Shown here one piece after another: positions 42,230 to 50,632 of a stretch of 64,000 nucleotides of DNA (the stretch's first letter is position 1; each line of letters begins with the position of its first letter). A program made the translations under genes and the position numbers. The DNA comes from Promethearchaeota archaeon (GTDB taxonomy: Archaea > Asgardarchaeota > Thorarchaeia > Thorarchaeales > Thorarchaeaceae). The DNA lies in contig WJMJ01000022.1 of NCBI GenBank assembly GCA_014728035.1, positions 62,001-126,000 of the forward strand. Direction: 5' to 3'. Under the pieces are notes generated by a model. That model saw nothing but the letters and a program-made list of their open reading frames with translations, had not been told where the DNA came from and did not search any database.

Positions 42230-43134
42230 TTTTCTTCTCGCTCCTTGTCACGAATCTTTGAAAGGTATGATGCTCCATAATCTGTGAAATAAAAACTGCC
42301 TATTGGATCTGGAAATGCTTTTTCCAATTCTTCAGGATCCATATCTGCAACAGCACCAAGAGCTGAGATTATTTTAGCTCCGTGGTCTTTGATTCCCGGT
42401 GGGGGTCCAAAGCATCCCTTACAGGGTGTATTTACTGTTGGACACTGAGCTCCACACATTCCAATGGTTGCAAAACCAAGACAGAGATATCCTTGGTCAA
42501 GTAGACATTTATCAGGATCAATCTTTCCTTCATGAGCACGATAAAACTTAGTGATATTCTTTTCTTTTCGTTCCTTGGGACATTCATCACAGACCGTCTT
42601 TGTCGGGAGGTCAAATGGCTTTCCAGTTAGAAGAGCTGATAATGCTTCAAGTGTGTTCTCGCTTGTTGGAGGGCAACCCGGTAGAGGAACATCAAACTTG
42701 ACAATCTCTGTATTTGGTACAATACTCTCGGTGAAACCTGGCATTTCTTCTTCAGGAATTCTACCATCTTCTACGGTATCCGCTTCCAGAAACTTTCTTT
42801 CAAGTAATTCCTTCAATTCCCACTGATTACCAAGTCCTTGAACTCCTCCATAACACGAACAAGAGCCCCAAGCTACGAGTATTTTCGCTTTCTTCCGCAT
42901 TACCTTTAGCAAGTGAAGATCTTCTTTGGTCCTGCAGCTGCCTTCTACCAACCCAATATGGATTGATCCATCGGGCATTGATTCTAAGTCTTTAAGTTTG
43001 AAATCAACAACAGCTGGCCAATAAACAATCTCCAATTGTGGGAGGACTTCTAATAATTTGAGGTGTAAATCCACTAGTGCTTGGTCGCAGCCCCAACACG
43101 ATGTTAGTTGTGCAAGAGCGATTCTCTTTACCAC
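42226..43134 (-). CDS. mvhG: F420-non-reducing hydrogenase small subunit MvhG/VhuG
   Basis: A 302-residue Fe-S subunit with the N-terminal SCWGCDQA cluster-binding motif, AWGSCSCYGG, PGCPP, CDECPKERKEK and CGAQCPTVNTPCKGCFGP. These match group 3c hydrogenase small subunits with three [4Fe-4S] clusters. It transfers electrons from the large subunit to MvhD. The ATGA-like 4-base overlap with the large-subunit gene and a GTG start 12 bases after AGGTGAATAG mark it as the middle gene of a D-G-A operon. Confidence 0.93.
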   Translation of the reverse strand: MVKRIALAQLTSCWGCDQALVDLHLKLLEVLPQLEIVYWPAVVDFKLKDLESMPDGSIHIGLVEGSCRTKEDLHLLKVMRKKAKILVAWGSCSCYGGVQGLGNQWELKELLERKFLEADTVEDGRIPEEEMPGFTESIVPNTEIVKFDVPLPGCPPTSENTLEALSALLTGKPFDLPTKTVCDECPKERKEKNITKFYRAHEGKIDPDKCLLDQGYLCLGFATIGMCGAQCPTVNTPCKGCFGPPPGIKDHGAKIISALGAVADMDPEELEKAFPDPIGSFYFTDYGASYLSKIRDKEREEK

Positions 43135-43136
43135 TT

Positions 43137-43607
43137 CTATTCACCTATTCCTGCTGGGTTCGGTCCGAGTTTCTTAACGGTTTCAACCATGATTTTTACA
43201 CCTTCTGTAAATACGTCTCCTTCTGCAGCGCTGGCCCATTGTAGTCTTATGCGGTCAGGTTCAATGCCTGCTGCTTCCACCATCTTTTGAAGCAGTGCAA
43301 AACGTGCACGCATCTTCAAATTGCCTGTGGAATAATGGCAGTCTCCTGGATGACAGCCAGAGATGAGTACTCCGTCTGCTCCTTGATTGAGTGCGTCTAG
43401 GATGAATGAAGGGTCAATTCTACCTGTACAGTTCACTCGGATAATCCGAACATTCGGTGGCATTTGCAATCTGCTTGTGCCTGCCAGGTCTGCGCCTGCA
43501 TAACTGCACCAATTGCAACAAAACGCAACAATACGCGGCTCAAAACCTGAACCCTTCTTGCGTTTGGATTTCGTTGCTGTCTTGGATCTTTGTGAAGTTG
43601 CTGTCAA
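43137..43607 (-). CDS. mvhD: methyl-viologen-reducing hydrogenase delta subunit MvhD/VhuD
   Basis: A 156-residue [2Fe-2S] subunit that connects the hydrogenase to heterodisulfide reductase. VAFCCNWCSYAGADLAGTSR and ISGCHPGDCHYSTGN are diagnostic. All positions are cysteine; no in-frame UGA occurs. An extra basic N-terminus (residues 1-25) follows from the TTG start, which has GGGAGGTC upstream. HdrABC genes are not in the window. First gene of the hydrogenase operon. Confidence 0.92.
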   Translation of the reverse strand: MTATSQRSKTATKSKRKKGSGFEPRIVAFCCNWCSYAGADLAGTSRLQMPPNVRIIRVNCTGRIDPSFILDALNQGADGVLISGCHPGDCHYSTGNLKMRARFALLQKMVEAAGIEPDRIRLQWASAAEGDVFTEGVKIMVETVKKLGPNPAGIGE

Positions 43608-43740
43608 GTTCGTGGGACCTCCCGCGGACAGTTTAGCTCCGGTTCGCTGTCACTCTATTAAGATTGCCGGATTGGTAGCTTATTTTCAACATTTCAGATG
43701 TCAAAAGCTATCCTTTTTAATCTGGATTGAGAAGTGTATC

Positions 43741-44001
43741 ATGTCCATGGATATTGGAGATAATAGCATGATAATGGCATTCATTATGGCAAAAGTAGAC
43801 TCGCCAAAAGCGAGAGAAGTCTTAGAAAAAGTAAGAAGTCTAGATGAGGTCCAAGAGGCATTCCTCATTTATGGCGCATATGACTTGATTGTTCAGGGTC
43901 AATTCAAAAATCCAGAGGCACTGAGTGCATTTGTTGTTGACCGGCTGCGTGCAATAGAAGGCATCCATGACACTACTACAAATGTCTGTGCTACTTGTTA
44001 A
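43741..44001 (+). CDS. stand-alone Lrp/AsnC ligand-binding (RAM) domain protein
   Basis: An 86-residue protein with the alpha-beta sandwich of Lrp C-terminal domains (MAFIMAKVDSPKAREVLEKV, then VQEAFLIYGAYDLIVQGQFK), without a DNA-binding domain. Stand-alone RAM proteins form oligomers that sense amino acids or act as co-regulators. The open frame extends upstream to 43513 over mvhD sequence, but ATG 43741 begins the domain and a TTTTTAATC TATA-like box lies 25 bp upstream, so this start is chosen. Divergent from the hydrogenase operon. Confidence 0.85.
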   Translation: MSMDIGDNSMIMAFIMAKVDSPKAREVLEKVRSLDEVQEAFLIYGAYDLIVQGQFKNPEALSAFVVDRLRAIEGIHDTTTNVCATC

Positions 44002-44019
44002 ACAAAGGAGAATTCACAT

Positions 44020-44340
44020 TTGGTTACTGAAGTTCACAGCAAAAGGATATACAAGTTCAAACCTCGTTTCGGAGCTCAAGTTCAGATGACAGCAGCAGAA
44101 ATAAGATCCGCTATCTTGAATTTGGGAAGTCAAATAACTGGTGCTAAGTATACGGTTGAGGTTCTTTCAGAAAAAGACGACTCGATTGAGGTTTATTGCA
44201 TAGCTCCTACTGGTCAGCTTGTCTATGAGATGGATTCAAAGTTGATGTTTAAAATTCTAAACTTCTGTGAAAAGACTAATCTTGATTTTAGTGTTGGAGA
44301 ACTGAAAGCAAAGACCCCGGATATGGAAGAGTGGGAGTAG
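44020..44340 (+). CDS. small unknown protein after the RAM domain gene
   Basis: A 106-residue protein with mixed alpha/beta pattern, no recognised family. It starts at TTG 44020, 8 bases after AAAGGAGA, 18 bases after the RAM gene. Central strand KDDSIEVYCIAPTGQLVYEM and an acidic C-terminus. Its stop codon lies inside a terminator hairpin shared with the convergent aldehyde oxidoreductase gene. Confidence 0.6.
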   Translation: MVTEVHSKRIYKFKPRFGAQVQMTAAEIRSAILNLGSQITGAKYTVEVLSEKDDSIEVYCIAPTGQLVYEMDSKLMFKILNFCEKTNLDFSVGELKAKTPDMEEWE

Positions 44341-44354
44341 CTTCAACCTACTCC
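44334..44354. terminator. hairpin that contains the stop codons of two convergent genes
   Basis: GGAGTAG (44334-44340) and CTACTCC (44348-44354) are perfect complements around CTTCAAC. The plus-strand TAG ends the left arm and the minus-strand TAG begins the right arm. A T-rich stretch follows on the plus side. It can act as a terminator for both directions. Confidence 0.65.
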
Positions 44355-46231
44355 TTCTTCCTAATTTTATCTTTTTCAAGTCCTAGTCTTTCTAAGGTTT
44401 CATCGCGCGGCAGACCCGTTTCGATATCCCACCCTCTTCGTTCATAATATTCATCAAGCATCTGATTCAGTTCTACTACTTCTCCTTTATTCGGGCCAAG
44501 AGGCGCTGGCTCGTGAGTCAATCGTTTTGGTAATTGGTCGTCCTGTCTTGTTATTCCCAATCTCATATTGAATAGTCGATTAAGATTTACAATTCTCTCT
44601 CCAATTATCTGGAGTTCCTCTCCAGTAAATTCGAGACCTGTATGAACTTTTAGTGCTAGAGCGACATCTTCATAGTAGAACTCTGGAGGAATCTGTGTTC
44701 CATATTTACAGAGGCCAACACTCTCAATCATGACCATGAAATCCTCACATTCCTTTACCATGATGCCTTTGTATGTTGGATTCAAACGTTCAGCCATCTC
44801 AGGAAGGTATTCTTCACCAAACCTCTCTTTGATCTCATCATCAAATCCAGCTTCATCCAAAACCGGAAATGCATATAGATGGTCTGCACCCCGTGCAGCA
44901 GTAACCGCTGCCAATCCCATGGATTTCTGTGCCCTTGGTTCTTGTCCTGCAATCTCTTGCTTCTTAACTGCCATTACGAACTTTTCAGATCCTTTTCCGA
45001 TTTTCTGAGCTGCTCGGAAACTCCCTTCAGCTAGGATGTCACCAAAGCCTTCTCTCAATGCTATCATCTTTGTTAGTTTGACTACGGTTTCATGATTACC
45101 CCAACCGAGATCAATGCCATCCGTGTCTTCAGCTGTGATAATTCCCTCGTCCCAAGCTTCCATTGCCCATGAGATTGTTGCACCTAATGAAATAGTGTCC
45201 ATTCCGTATTGATTTGCCAAGTGATGAGAATAGAGTACTGACTCAACATTGTCGTTTCCACAACGAGAACCAAGTGATGATTGAGACTCGAATTCTGGAG
45301 AGCCTCCCTCGTACTTGTATGGTCCTGTTGGAACTGCGGTATATCGTCCACATCTTTGTAAACAGCTCCAATCGGCCCTAGGTTTCACGAGATAGTCCTT
45401 TGTAATGGTTTCTCCACTAATAGCTTCATACCCGTCAAACACCCCTTGACGCATGTTGTAGCTCGGTAATCGTCCGATATGTTGCATCAATTCAACTAGA
45501 TTCGTTGTACCATATCGTGCACGTTCAGGTGTGAATGGATTGGCTAGCATACGCTTGTAGAATTCATCCATGCGTTCGAGATACTCTTTTGGTTCTGCGA
45601 CCTCTATTTTTCCAGTTCCTCTTACCACGATAGCTTTGATTTTTTTAGAACCCATAACTGCTCCGAGACCCGACCTAGCTGATGCTCTGTCTCTATCATT
45701 CATCACTGCGGCAAATCTGACTAAATTCTCTCCTGCTTGTCCTATAGATAGTACTCTGCTCTTTCGACCATGCTTCTCTCTGAGATAGTCGTCTGTGGTA
45801 AAGACATCGGTTCCCCATATTTCATCAGCGCTTTCTAATGTTACATTCTCATTGTGAATGTTAAGATAAACCGGTTCTTTTGATGCTCCTGTAAAGAATA
45901 CTGCATCATATCCAGCTAGCTTGATCTCTGTTCCCCAGAAACCTGCAGAATGACTCTCTCCCCAGACATTGGTTAAAGGGGAAAGGGCAGCTACTACTAT
46001 TCTTGAGGCTTGTGGAAACATAGAGCCTGTAAGCAATCCTGTTGCAACACCAAGGACATTTTTCGGTGAGAGTGGATCGATGTCTGGAGAAATCTCGTCA
46101 TACAATACTCGCGATAGGTATCCTGCTCCAAGAAGGTATTTTTTGATAGTCTCTTCAGGAATCGGTTTCTTTTCCACTTCACTTTTTGTCAAGTTGACCC
46201 ATAATATCTCTCCACCTACACCTTTTATCAA
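44348..46231 (-). CDS. aldehyde:ferredoxin oxidoreductase-family tungstoenzyme with altered cluster ligand
   Basis: A 627-residue AOR-family protein (GGEILWVNLTKSEVEK, GESHSAGFWGTEIKLAGYDA, ARSGLGAVMGSKKIKAIVVR). The [4Fe-4S] motif is normally CxxCxxxC. Here it reads DWSCLQRC with Asp287, Cys290, Cys294; a further Cys in GLCKYGT near 507 can be the fourth. So one ligand is Asp. The enzyme would use a tungsten bis-pterin cofactor and ferredoxin. TTG start with AAGGAGGT 6 bases upstream; it overlaps the ferredoxin gene before it (TTGA). Final gene of a moaD, amidohydrolase, ferredoxin, AOR operon. Confidence 0.9.
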   Translation of the reverse strand: MIKGVGGEILWVNLTKSEVEKKPIPEETIKKYLLGAGYLSRVLYDEISPDIDPLSPKNVLGVATGLLTGSMFPQASRIVVAALSPLTNVWGESHSAGFWGTEIKLAGYDAVFFTGASKEPVYLNIHNENVTLESADEIWGTDVFTTDDYLREKHGRKSRVLSIGQAGENLVRFAAVMNDRDRASARSGLGAVMGSKKIKAIVVRGTGKIEVAEPKEYLERMDEFYKRMLANPFTPERARYGTTNLVELMQHIGRLPSYNMRQGVFDGYEAISGETITKDYLVKPRADWSCLQRCGRYTAVPTGPYKYEGGSPEFESQSSLGSRCGNDNVESVLYSHHLANQYGMDTISLGATISWAMEAWDEGIITAEDTDGIDLGWGNHETVVKLTKMIALREGFGDILAEGSFRAAQKIGKGSEKFVMAVKKQEIAGQEPRAQKSMGLAAVTAARGADHLYAFPVLDEAGFDDEIKERFGEEYLPEMAERLNPTYKGIMVKECEDFMVMIESVGLCKYGTQIPPEFYYEDVALALKVHTGLEFTGEELQIIGERIVNLNRLFNMRLGITRQDDQLPKRLTHEPAPLGPNKGEVVELNQMLDEYYERRGWDIETGLPRDETLERLGLEKDKIRKKE

Positions 46232-46725
46232 GATTCTACCTCCTTATTGTAGAGAACTTCACTATGCTCTTCATGAAGATTCAGAATTCGGTTGTCTGAA
46301 TCTTTTTCTTTCAATTCTCTCTCGGTTGTTAACCATATTGCGTCTACTGGGCATCTTTCAACACAGGCTTCACACTGTATACATTTGAAGGCCTTCCCCG
46401 TATCTGGATGGATTCTGATTGCAAAATATGGACATGCTTCAACGCATGCGCCTGTGCCATCACATTTTCTATTATTGACTATAACCACTCCTTTGGATGT
46501 ACGCATCAATGCTTCATTCGGGCATGCCTCTATACAAGGAGCATCTTCACAGTTTCTACAAAAAACCGGAAAATCCAAACCTGGTTCTATTCGTTCTGCT
46601 CGTACCCTTGATCTCTCAGGACTAATGACTTTGTAAAATTTCATGCTGCACACATTGACACATATCATACATCCTGTGCATATATGGGGGTCTCCAATAA
46701 CAAACTGTAGTTCACTCATATTCAT
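46228..46725 (-). CDS. four-cluster ferredoxin-like subunit (HycB/DmsB type) of the first AOR
   Basis: A 165-residue protein with four 4Fe-4S sets: CTGCMICVNVC, CRNCEDAPCIEACP, CDGTGACVEACP and CIQCEACVERCP. The pattern is that of the electron-transfer subunits of molybdenum and tungsten oxidoreductases. ATGA overlaps the end of the amidohydrolase and its 3' end overlaps the AOR start, so it is coexpressed with both. It probably accepts electrons from the AOR. Confidence 0.92.
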   Translation of the reverse strand: MNMSELQFVIGDPHICTGCMICVNVCSMKFYKVISPERSRVRAERIEPGLDFPVFCRNCEDAPCIEACPNEALMRTSKGVVIVNNRKCDGTGACVEACPYFAIRIHPDTGKAFKCIQCEACVERCPVDAIWLTTERELKEKDSDNRILNLHEEHSEVLYNKEVES

Positions 46726-48092
46726 GCTTCCTCCTCAATTGTTCTTCCTCCCATTGGCTGGTATTGACCATAACCTGGCTTAACCAATATCTTTCCGTCT
46801 TCATAGACTGGTAATCCTCTCACTAGAGTCATCAAAGGTACACCCTTCATCTTCAAACCTTCATAGATTGTCCAATCGCATTTTGAGAGCATCATATCGG
46901 AAGTAATCTTTTCTTCCTTTGTCTGGTCTACTATTACTATATCTGCATCGGATCCTACCTGTAACACTCCTTTTTTGGGATATAATCCAAATATCTTCGC
47001 AGGATTTTTTGATGCTACTTGTACCAACTTCTGGATAGAGATTCGGGCTTTATTGACACCCTCGGAGAGTAGAACACGTAGAATCATCTGAATTCCATCC
47101 ACTCCTGACCATGCTTGTCGAATATCATCCTTTCCTAGTTCTTTCTTTTCGATTGGACTGGGTGCATGATCACTTACTGTTATGTCTATCATTCCTCTAA
47201 GAAGCGCAGACCAAAGCTCTGCACGATCCTGTTTTGATCTTAGCGGCGGATTCATTTTGCTCCTTGGTCCGATTCTGTTCATCTCATCCCGGTGGAACAC
47301 TAGATGATGTGGACAGACCTCTGTGGTTACCATCACACCACTAAGTTTTCCTTTCTCTATTTCTCGTACCCCCTCTCGGGTGGATATGTGGGCTATGTGT
47401 AGATGTCCTCCAGTTTGTTCAGCGATACCTATAACCTGTCGAACTGCTAGTTGTTCTGCCAGATTGGGGCGTGAGAGCGAATGACTAACAGGTGCATCCC
47501 ATTCATTCTTCATGTCTTTGCTGAATTCATCAAGCACTCCTTGGTCTTCACAATGAACCGTGATATGTCCTCCGTTGACTGAAACTTCACTAAGTAATCG
47601 TGTTAGTACCCCGGTGTTTGTATAGAATGGTTCGCAAGTGAATGCTTTGAAAGCAGCTGCACCTCTTGCAATCATCTCTGGTATCACTGGATAATTGAAC
47701 TCGTTCATCATACCTACATTGAATGAGAAATCAGTTATTGAGAGTCTAGACCCATCATCTATCTTTTCTTGTAAGAGTGTAGGTGTGTCCATTTGACTGA
47801 CTAAAGGCATATCGATGATGGTTGTTACTCCACCTGCTGCGGCTGCAAATGATCCTGGTGTAAACTCTTCGTGGTCAAGCATTCCTCTATCATGGATATG
47901 TGCATGTCCATCTATAAGACCCGGCAATACCAGCTTCTGTTTGGCGTCAATGACTCTATCACCTTGAGGCAGATGATTATCTGTTGCAATAATACAAATG
48001 GTTCCATTTTTTATTCCGATACCTCCCTGGACAATTCCTGATTCGAGAACCAATTTTCCATTTGTAATGACTGTGTCAACTGGTTTATTCAA
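46722..48092 (-). CDS. cyclic amidohydrolase (dihydroorotase/allantoinase/hydantoinase family)
   Basis: A 456-residue TIM-barrel amidohydrolase. Ligands are in place: HAHIHD, a candidate carboxylated Lys in AFKAFTC, HCED, AHIS and SDHAPS. Sequence is typical of the allantoinase/dihydroorotase/hydantoinase group, which open cyclic amides in purine and pyrimidine metabolism; the exact ring is not clear. TTG 48092 with GGAGGAGG upstream is preferred to TTG 48110; it then overlaps the moaD stop by 8 bases. Its coupling to an AOR and MoaD is unusual. Confidence 0.85.
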   Translation of the reverse strand: MNKPVDTVITNGKLVLESGIVQGGIGIKNGTICIIATDNHLPQGDRVIDAKQKLVLPGLIDGHAHIHDRGMLDHEEFTPGSFAAAAGGVTTIIDMPLVSQMDTPTLLQEKIDDGSRLSITDFSFNVGMMNEFNYPVIPEMIARGAAAFKAFTCEPFYTNTGVLTRLLSEVSVNGGHITVHCEDQGVLDEFSKDMKNEWDAPVSHSLSRPNLAEQLAVRQVIGIAEQTGGHLHIAHISTREGVREIEKGKLSGVMVTTEVCPHHLVFHRDEMNRIGPRSKMNPPLRSKQDRAELWSALLRGMIDITVSDHAPSPIEKKELGKDDIRQAWSGVDGIQMILRVLLSEGVNKARISIQKLVQVASKNPAKIFGLYPKKGVLQVGSDADIVIVDQTKEEKITSDMMLSKCDWTIYEGLKMKGVPLMTLVRGLPVYEDGKILVKPGYGQYQPMGGRTIEEEA

Positions 48093-48387
48093 ACTTGTTT
48101 CCTCCTCCAATTGGTGGAAATAGTGCTACAGCATCTCCATCGGAAAGTTTTGTATCATAGCCATCTAGAAGTTCGATTCGTTTTCCGTTTATCATGCAGG
48201 AGAAAAAGCGTTTCAATCTCTCTCCTTCTTCATTAAAAACGGTCTCGACAAATTCTCTTCCAAATCTGTCTTTGAGTTTATCCAAAAGTTCTTTGATTGT
48301 TTCTGCTTGCAATTCAATCTTACTCACACCAGTAACACTACGAATTGTTGCAAAGAACTTGACAGTGACCTTGGCCAAATTGAACAC
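48085..48387 (-). CDS. MoaD/ThiS-like sulfur-carrier protein with extended tail
   Basis: A 100-residue ubiquitin-fold protein (VTVKFFATIRSVTGVSKIEL, DGDAVALFPPIGGG). MoaD supplies sulfur for the pterin dithiolene after activation of its terminal Gly-Gly. Here NKFE follows GGG, so cleavage would be needed to expose the diglycine. It heads the AOR operon, which argues for a tungstopterin role. A divergent promoter region of 95 bp separates it from the PfkB gene. Confidence 0.82.
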   Translation of the reverse strand: MFNLAKVTVKFFATIRSVTGVSKIELQAETIKELLDKLKDRFGREFVETVFNEEGERLKRFFSCMINGKRIELLDGYDTKLSDGDAVALFPPIGGGNKFE

Positions 48388-48482
48388 CTACTAGACAAAT
48401 ACGGAAGGCCGATTTAATAGTTAGGAAATGATTCCTCCATAGAAATATAGGGGACAAATCTCTAATTTCTACATCAAACATC

Positions 48483-49388
48483 ATGGAGTTAATACCAGTG
48501 GAGATTGTTGTTGTAGGTCATCTAAGCCGTGATCTTATTATCACACCTGAAGCTGAACGTGAAAGCTTGGGTGGAGCTCCTGCATATGCAATGATAGCAC
48601 CATCTATTGGTGCACTAGGAGCTGGGATCGTGACTCGTATCGGTACAGATTTCGAGCAATCATATCTGGATGATCTCCACGATGGGGGACTCGACCTTAC
48701 TGGCCTACGTACTAGCCAAGGTTCTTCTACACGATTTGTGAATATCTACGATGAGAAAGGAAATAGAACCCAAAGGGTCTCATCTCTAGCTCCACCAATT
48801 CATGGATATGATTATTTACCGCGTCATCTGGGTGCATCCATTTTCCATTTTGCACCTCTTACTTCCGAGGAGATTCATATATCCTGTATTGAAACAGCTA
48901 AGAGTTCTGGTGCTTTGGTATCGCTTGATGTTCAGGGATATCTCAGAGAGGTTCAAAATGAGGAGGTCTTGCTAACACCCTGGGACTATCCTGATGAAGT
49001 TCTTAGATTTGTGGATATTGTAAAAGCTGAAGAAACCGAACTGGAATATCTTTCAGATGCAAAGACCGAGGTTTCAGCAATCTCCCGGATAGTTAGTTTA
49101 GGCCCTAGGATTGTAATCATTACTCGTAGCCAGAAAGGATCGACAATTTATACCAGAAATAACCATGTTGACATCCCCTTAGTTTTAGCTAACAAATTTG
49201 TTGACAGCACCGGATGTGGGGACGTATACTCGATCAGTTTTCTTCTGGAATATATGAGAACCGGGGATGTAGGAAAAGCCGGACTATTTGGAGCGACGTG
49301 TGCATCCTTTAATCTCGAAACACAGGGCCCGTACAATCTCCCTACTAGAGACCAGGTAGAGGAACGGATGAAACCCTATCATGCCTGA
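48483..49388 (+). CDS. PfkB-family sugar/nucleoside kinase
   Basis: A 301-residue ribokinase-fold kinase with the first signature GGAPAYAMIAPSIGALGA and the second DSTGCGDVYSISFLLEY (equivalent to DTTGAGD; the anion-hole Gly and catalytic Asp are kept). The substrate may be a sugar, nucleoside or inositol; it cannot be fixed from sequence. No SD precedes ATG 48483, which begins directly with the first strand; the mRNA may be leaderless. Confidence 0.85.
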   Translation: MELIPVEIVVVGHLSRDLIITPEAERESLGGAPAYAMIAPSIGALGAGIVTRIGTDFEQSYLDDLHDGGLDLTGLRTSQGSSTRFVNIYDEKGNRTQRVSSLAPPIHGYDYLPRHLGASIFHFAPLTSEEIHISCIETAKSSGALVSLDVQGYLREVQNEEVLLTPWDYPDEVLRFVDIVKAEETELEYLSDAKTEVSAISRIVSLGPRIVIITRSQKGSTIYTRNNHVDIPLVLANKFVDSTGCGDVYSISFLLEYMRTGDVGKAGLFGATCASFNLETQGPYNLPTRDQVEERMKPYHA

Positions 49389-49446
49389 ATGCGAAGTATT
49401 TTTCATATGTATTTACTCACTGTAGACTCGTCATTAGGTGACTTGG

Positions 49447-50631
49447 ATGCTAGAGGATTTCGACCAATTCATGGAAGATGCTGGTATTGATGCATTTGTA
49501 TGTGAAGGAAACGCTTTCGAGGTTTCTGATATTGTTTGGCTAACTGGCTTTCGTTCAACGGATTCTGTAACTTACTTCAAAAACATTCACGATAAGGGAA
49601 TTGTTGCAACCGGGTTCAAAACATATGATAGAGTACAGAAAGAGAGCTTCATCAAAGAGTTCCACGATCTTACTCCCATCTATAAAGATTTGATACGAGA
49701 AAAGAAACGAGCCTATGAAAACCCAGATGTCATCTATGAAGATATTCTCAAGACTCATTTTACGGGCAGTATTATTGGTGTGCCCGACCATCTTCCTGCT
49801 AGAGTACTTGTCGCAATCCAACAATTGGGTTATGATGTCAAAGTAGTTCCAAAGCTCTTGAAAAAAGCACGAGCAACTAAATCTCCATCGGAGATTGATA
49901 TAATCAAAAAAGCTGGAAAATCTACAACATCTGCTATAGGCCGTATTGTTGAAATGATCAAAGATTCGACTATTGGCACCAATAACTCACTAGTAGTAGA
50001 TGGGGAGCCACTCACTGTTGGAAGAGTAAAACTTGCTCTTGAACACTACTTATTGGACCAAGGTGCTGAGTCTGCTGAAGATGCAATTGTCGCAGTAGGA
50101 GCTAAAGCTTTTGATTGGCATTATCTTGGAAAACCAGAGGATGTACTCAAAGCACATGTTCCAATAATCATCGATGTGTTTCCACGATTAAAGTATGAGC
50201 GATATGTGGCAGATGTAACAAGGACTATTGTTAAAGGGTCTGTGAGTGAACCTGTTCAGAAAATGTTTGATGCAGTATATGATGCATTAGTATCCTCAAT
50301 TGACAGCCTCTCGGATGGAGCGAAAATTGATGATGTTAACATGGCTTGTTTTGAAACTCTCAAACGTCATGGATATGATTCTAGTAGGTTGAACATTGAT
50401 GCGGTTGATGGTATGACTCATGGATTGGGCCATGGTATTGGACTGGATGTCCATGAAGAACCCAGTATGTATCGGTATGAAGACTATTTTACTAAGGGTA
50501 ATGTAATGGCTATAGAGCCTGGTGTGTATTTGAAGGGGGTTGGTGGAGTTCGCATCGAAAATGACTATGCTGTGTCTAGTAGTGGTGCTGAGAGATTAAC
50601 TGTTGATTTGGAAGATATCATTCATGTCTAA
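49447..50631 (+). CDS. M24 metallopeptidase (Xaa-Pro aminopeptidase/dipeptidase-like)
   Basis: A protein of 394 residues with an N-terminal creatinase-like domain and a pita-bread catalytic domain. Metal ligands: IDVFPR and VADVTRT (two Asp), HGLGHGIGLDVHE (His), AIEPGVY (Glu) and RIEND (Glu). This is a complete dinuclear site. It would cut N-terminal residues from Xaa-Pro peptides or act on similar amides. AGGTGA five bases before ATG 49447 decides the start. It is convergent with the dehydrogenase gene, stop to stop with one base between. Confidence 0.9.
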   Translation: MLEDFDQFMEDAGIDAFVCEGNAFEVSDIVWLTGFRSTDSVTYFKNIHDKGIVATGFKTYDRVQKESFIKEFHDLTPIYKDLIREKKRAYENPDVIYEDILKTHFTGSIIGVPDHLPARVLVAIQQLGYDVKVVPKLLKKARATKSPSEIDIIKKAGKSTTSAIGRIVEMIKDSTIGTNNSLVVDGEPLTVGRVKLALEHYLLDQGAESAEDAIVAVGAKAFDWHYLGKPEDVLKAHVPIIIDVFPRLKYERYVADVTRTIVKGSVSEPVQKMFDAVYDALVSSIDSLSDGAKIDDVNMACFETLKRHGYDSSRLNIDAVDGMTHGLGHGIGLDVHEEPSMYRYEDYFTKGNVMAIEPGVYLKGVGGVRIENDYAVSSSGAERLTVDLEDIIHV

Positions 50632-50632
50632 A

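Noticed and set aside
43513..43740. Upstream extension of the RAM-domain frame
   Set aside because: The extension is antisense to the mvhD coding start, has no domain-like sequence, and ATG 43741 begins the known fold with a TATA-like box just upstream.
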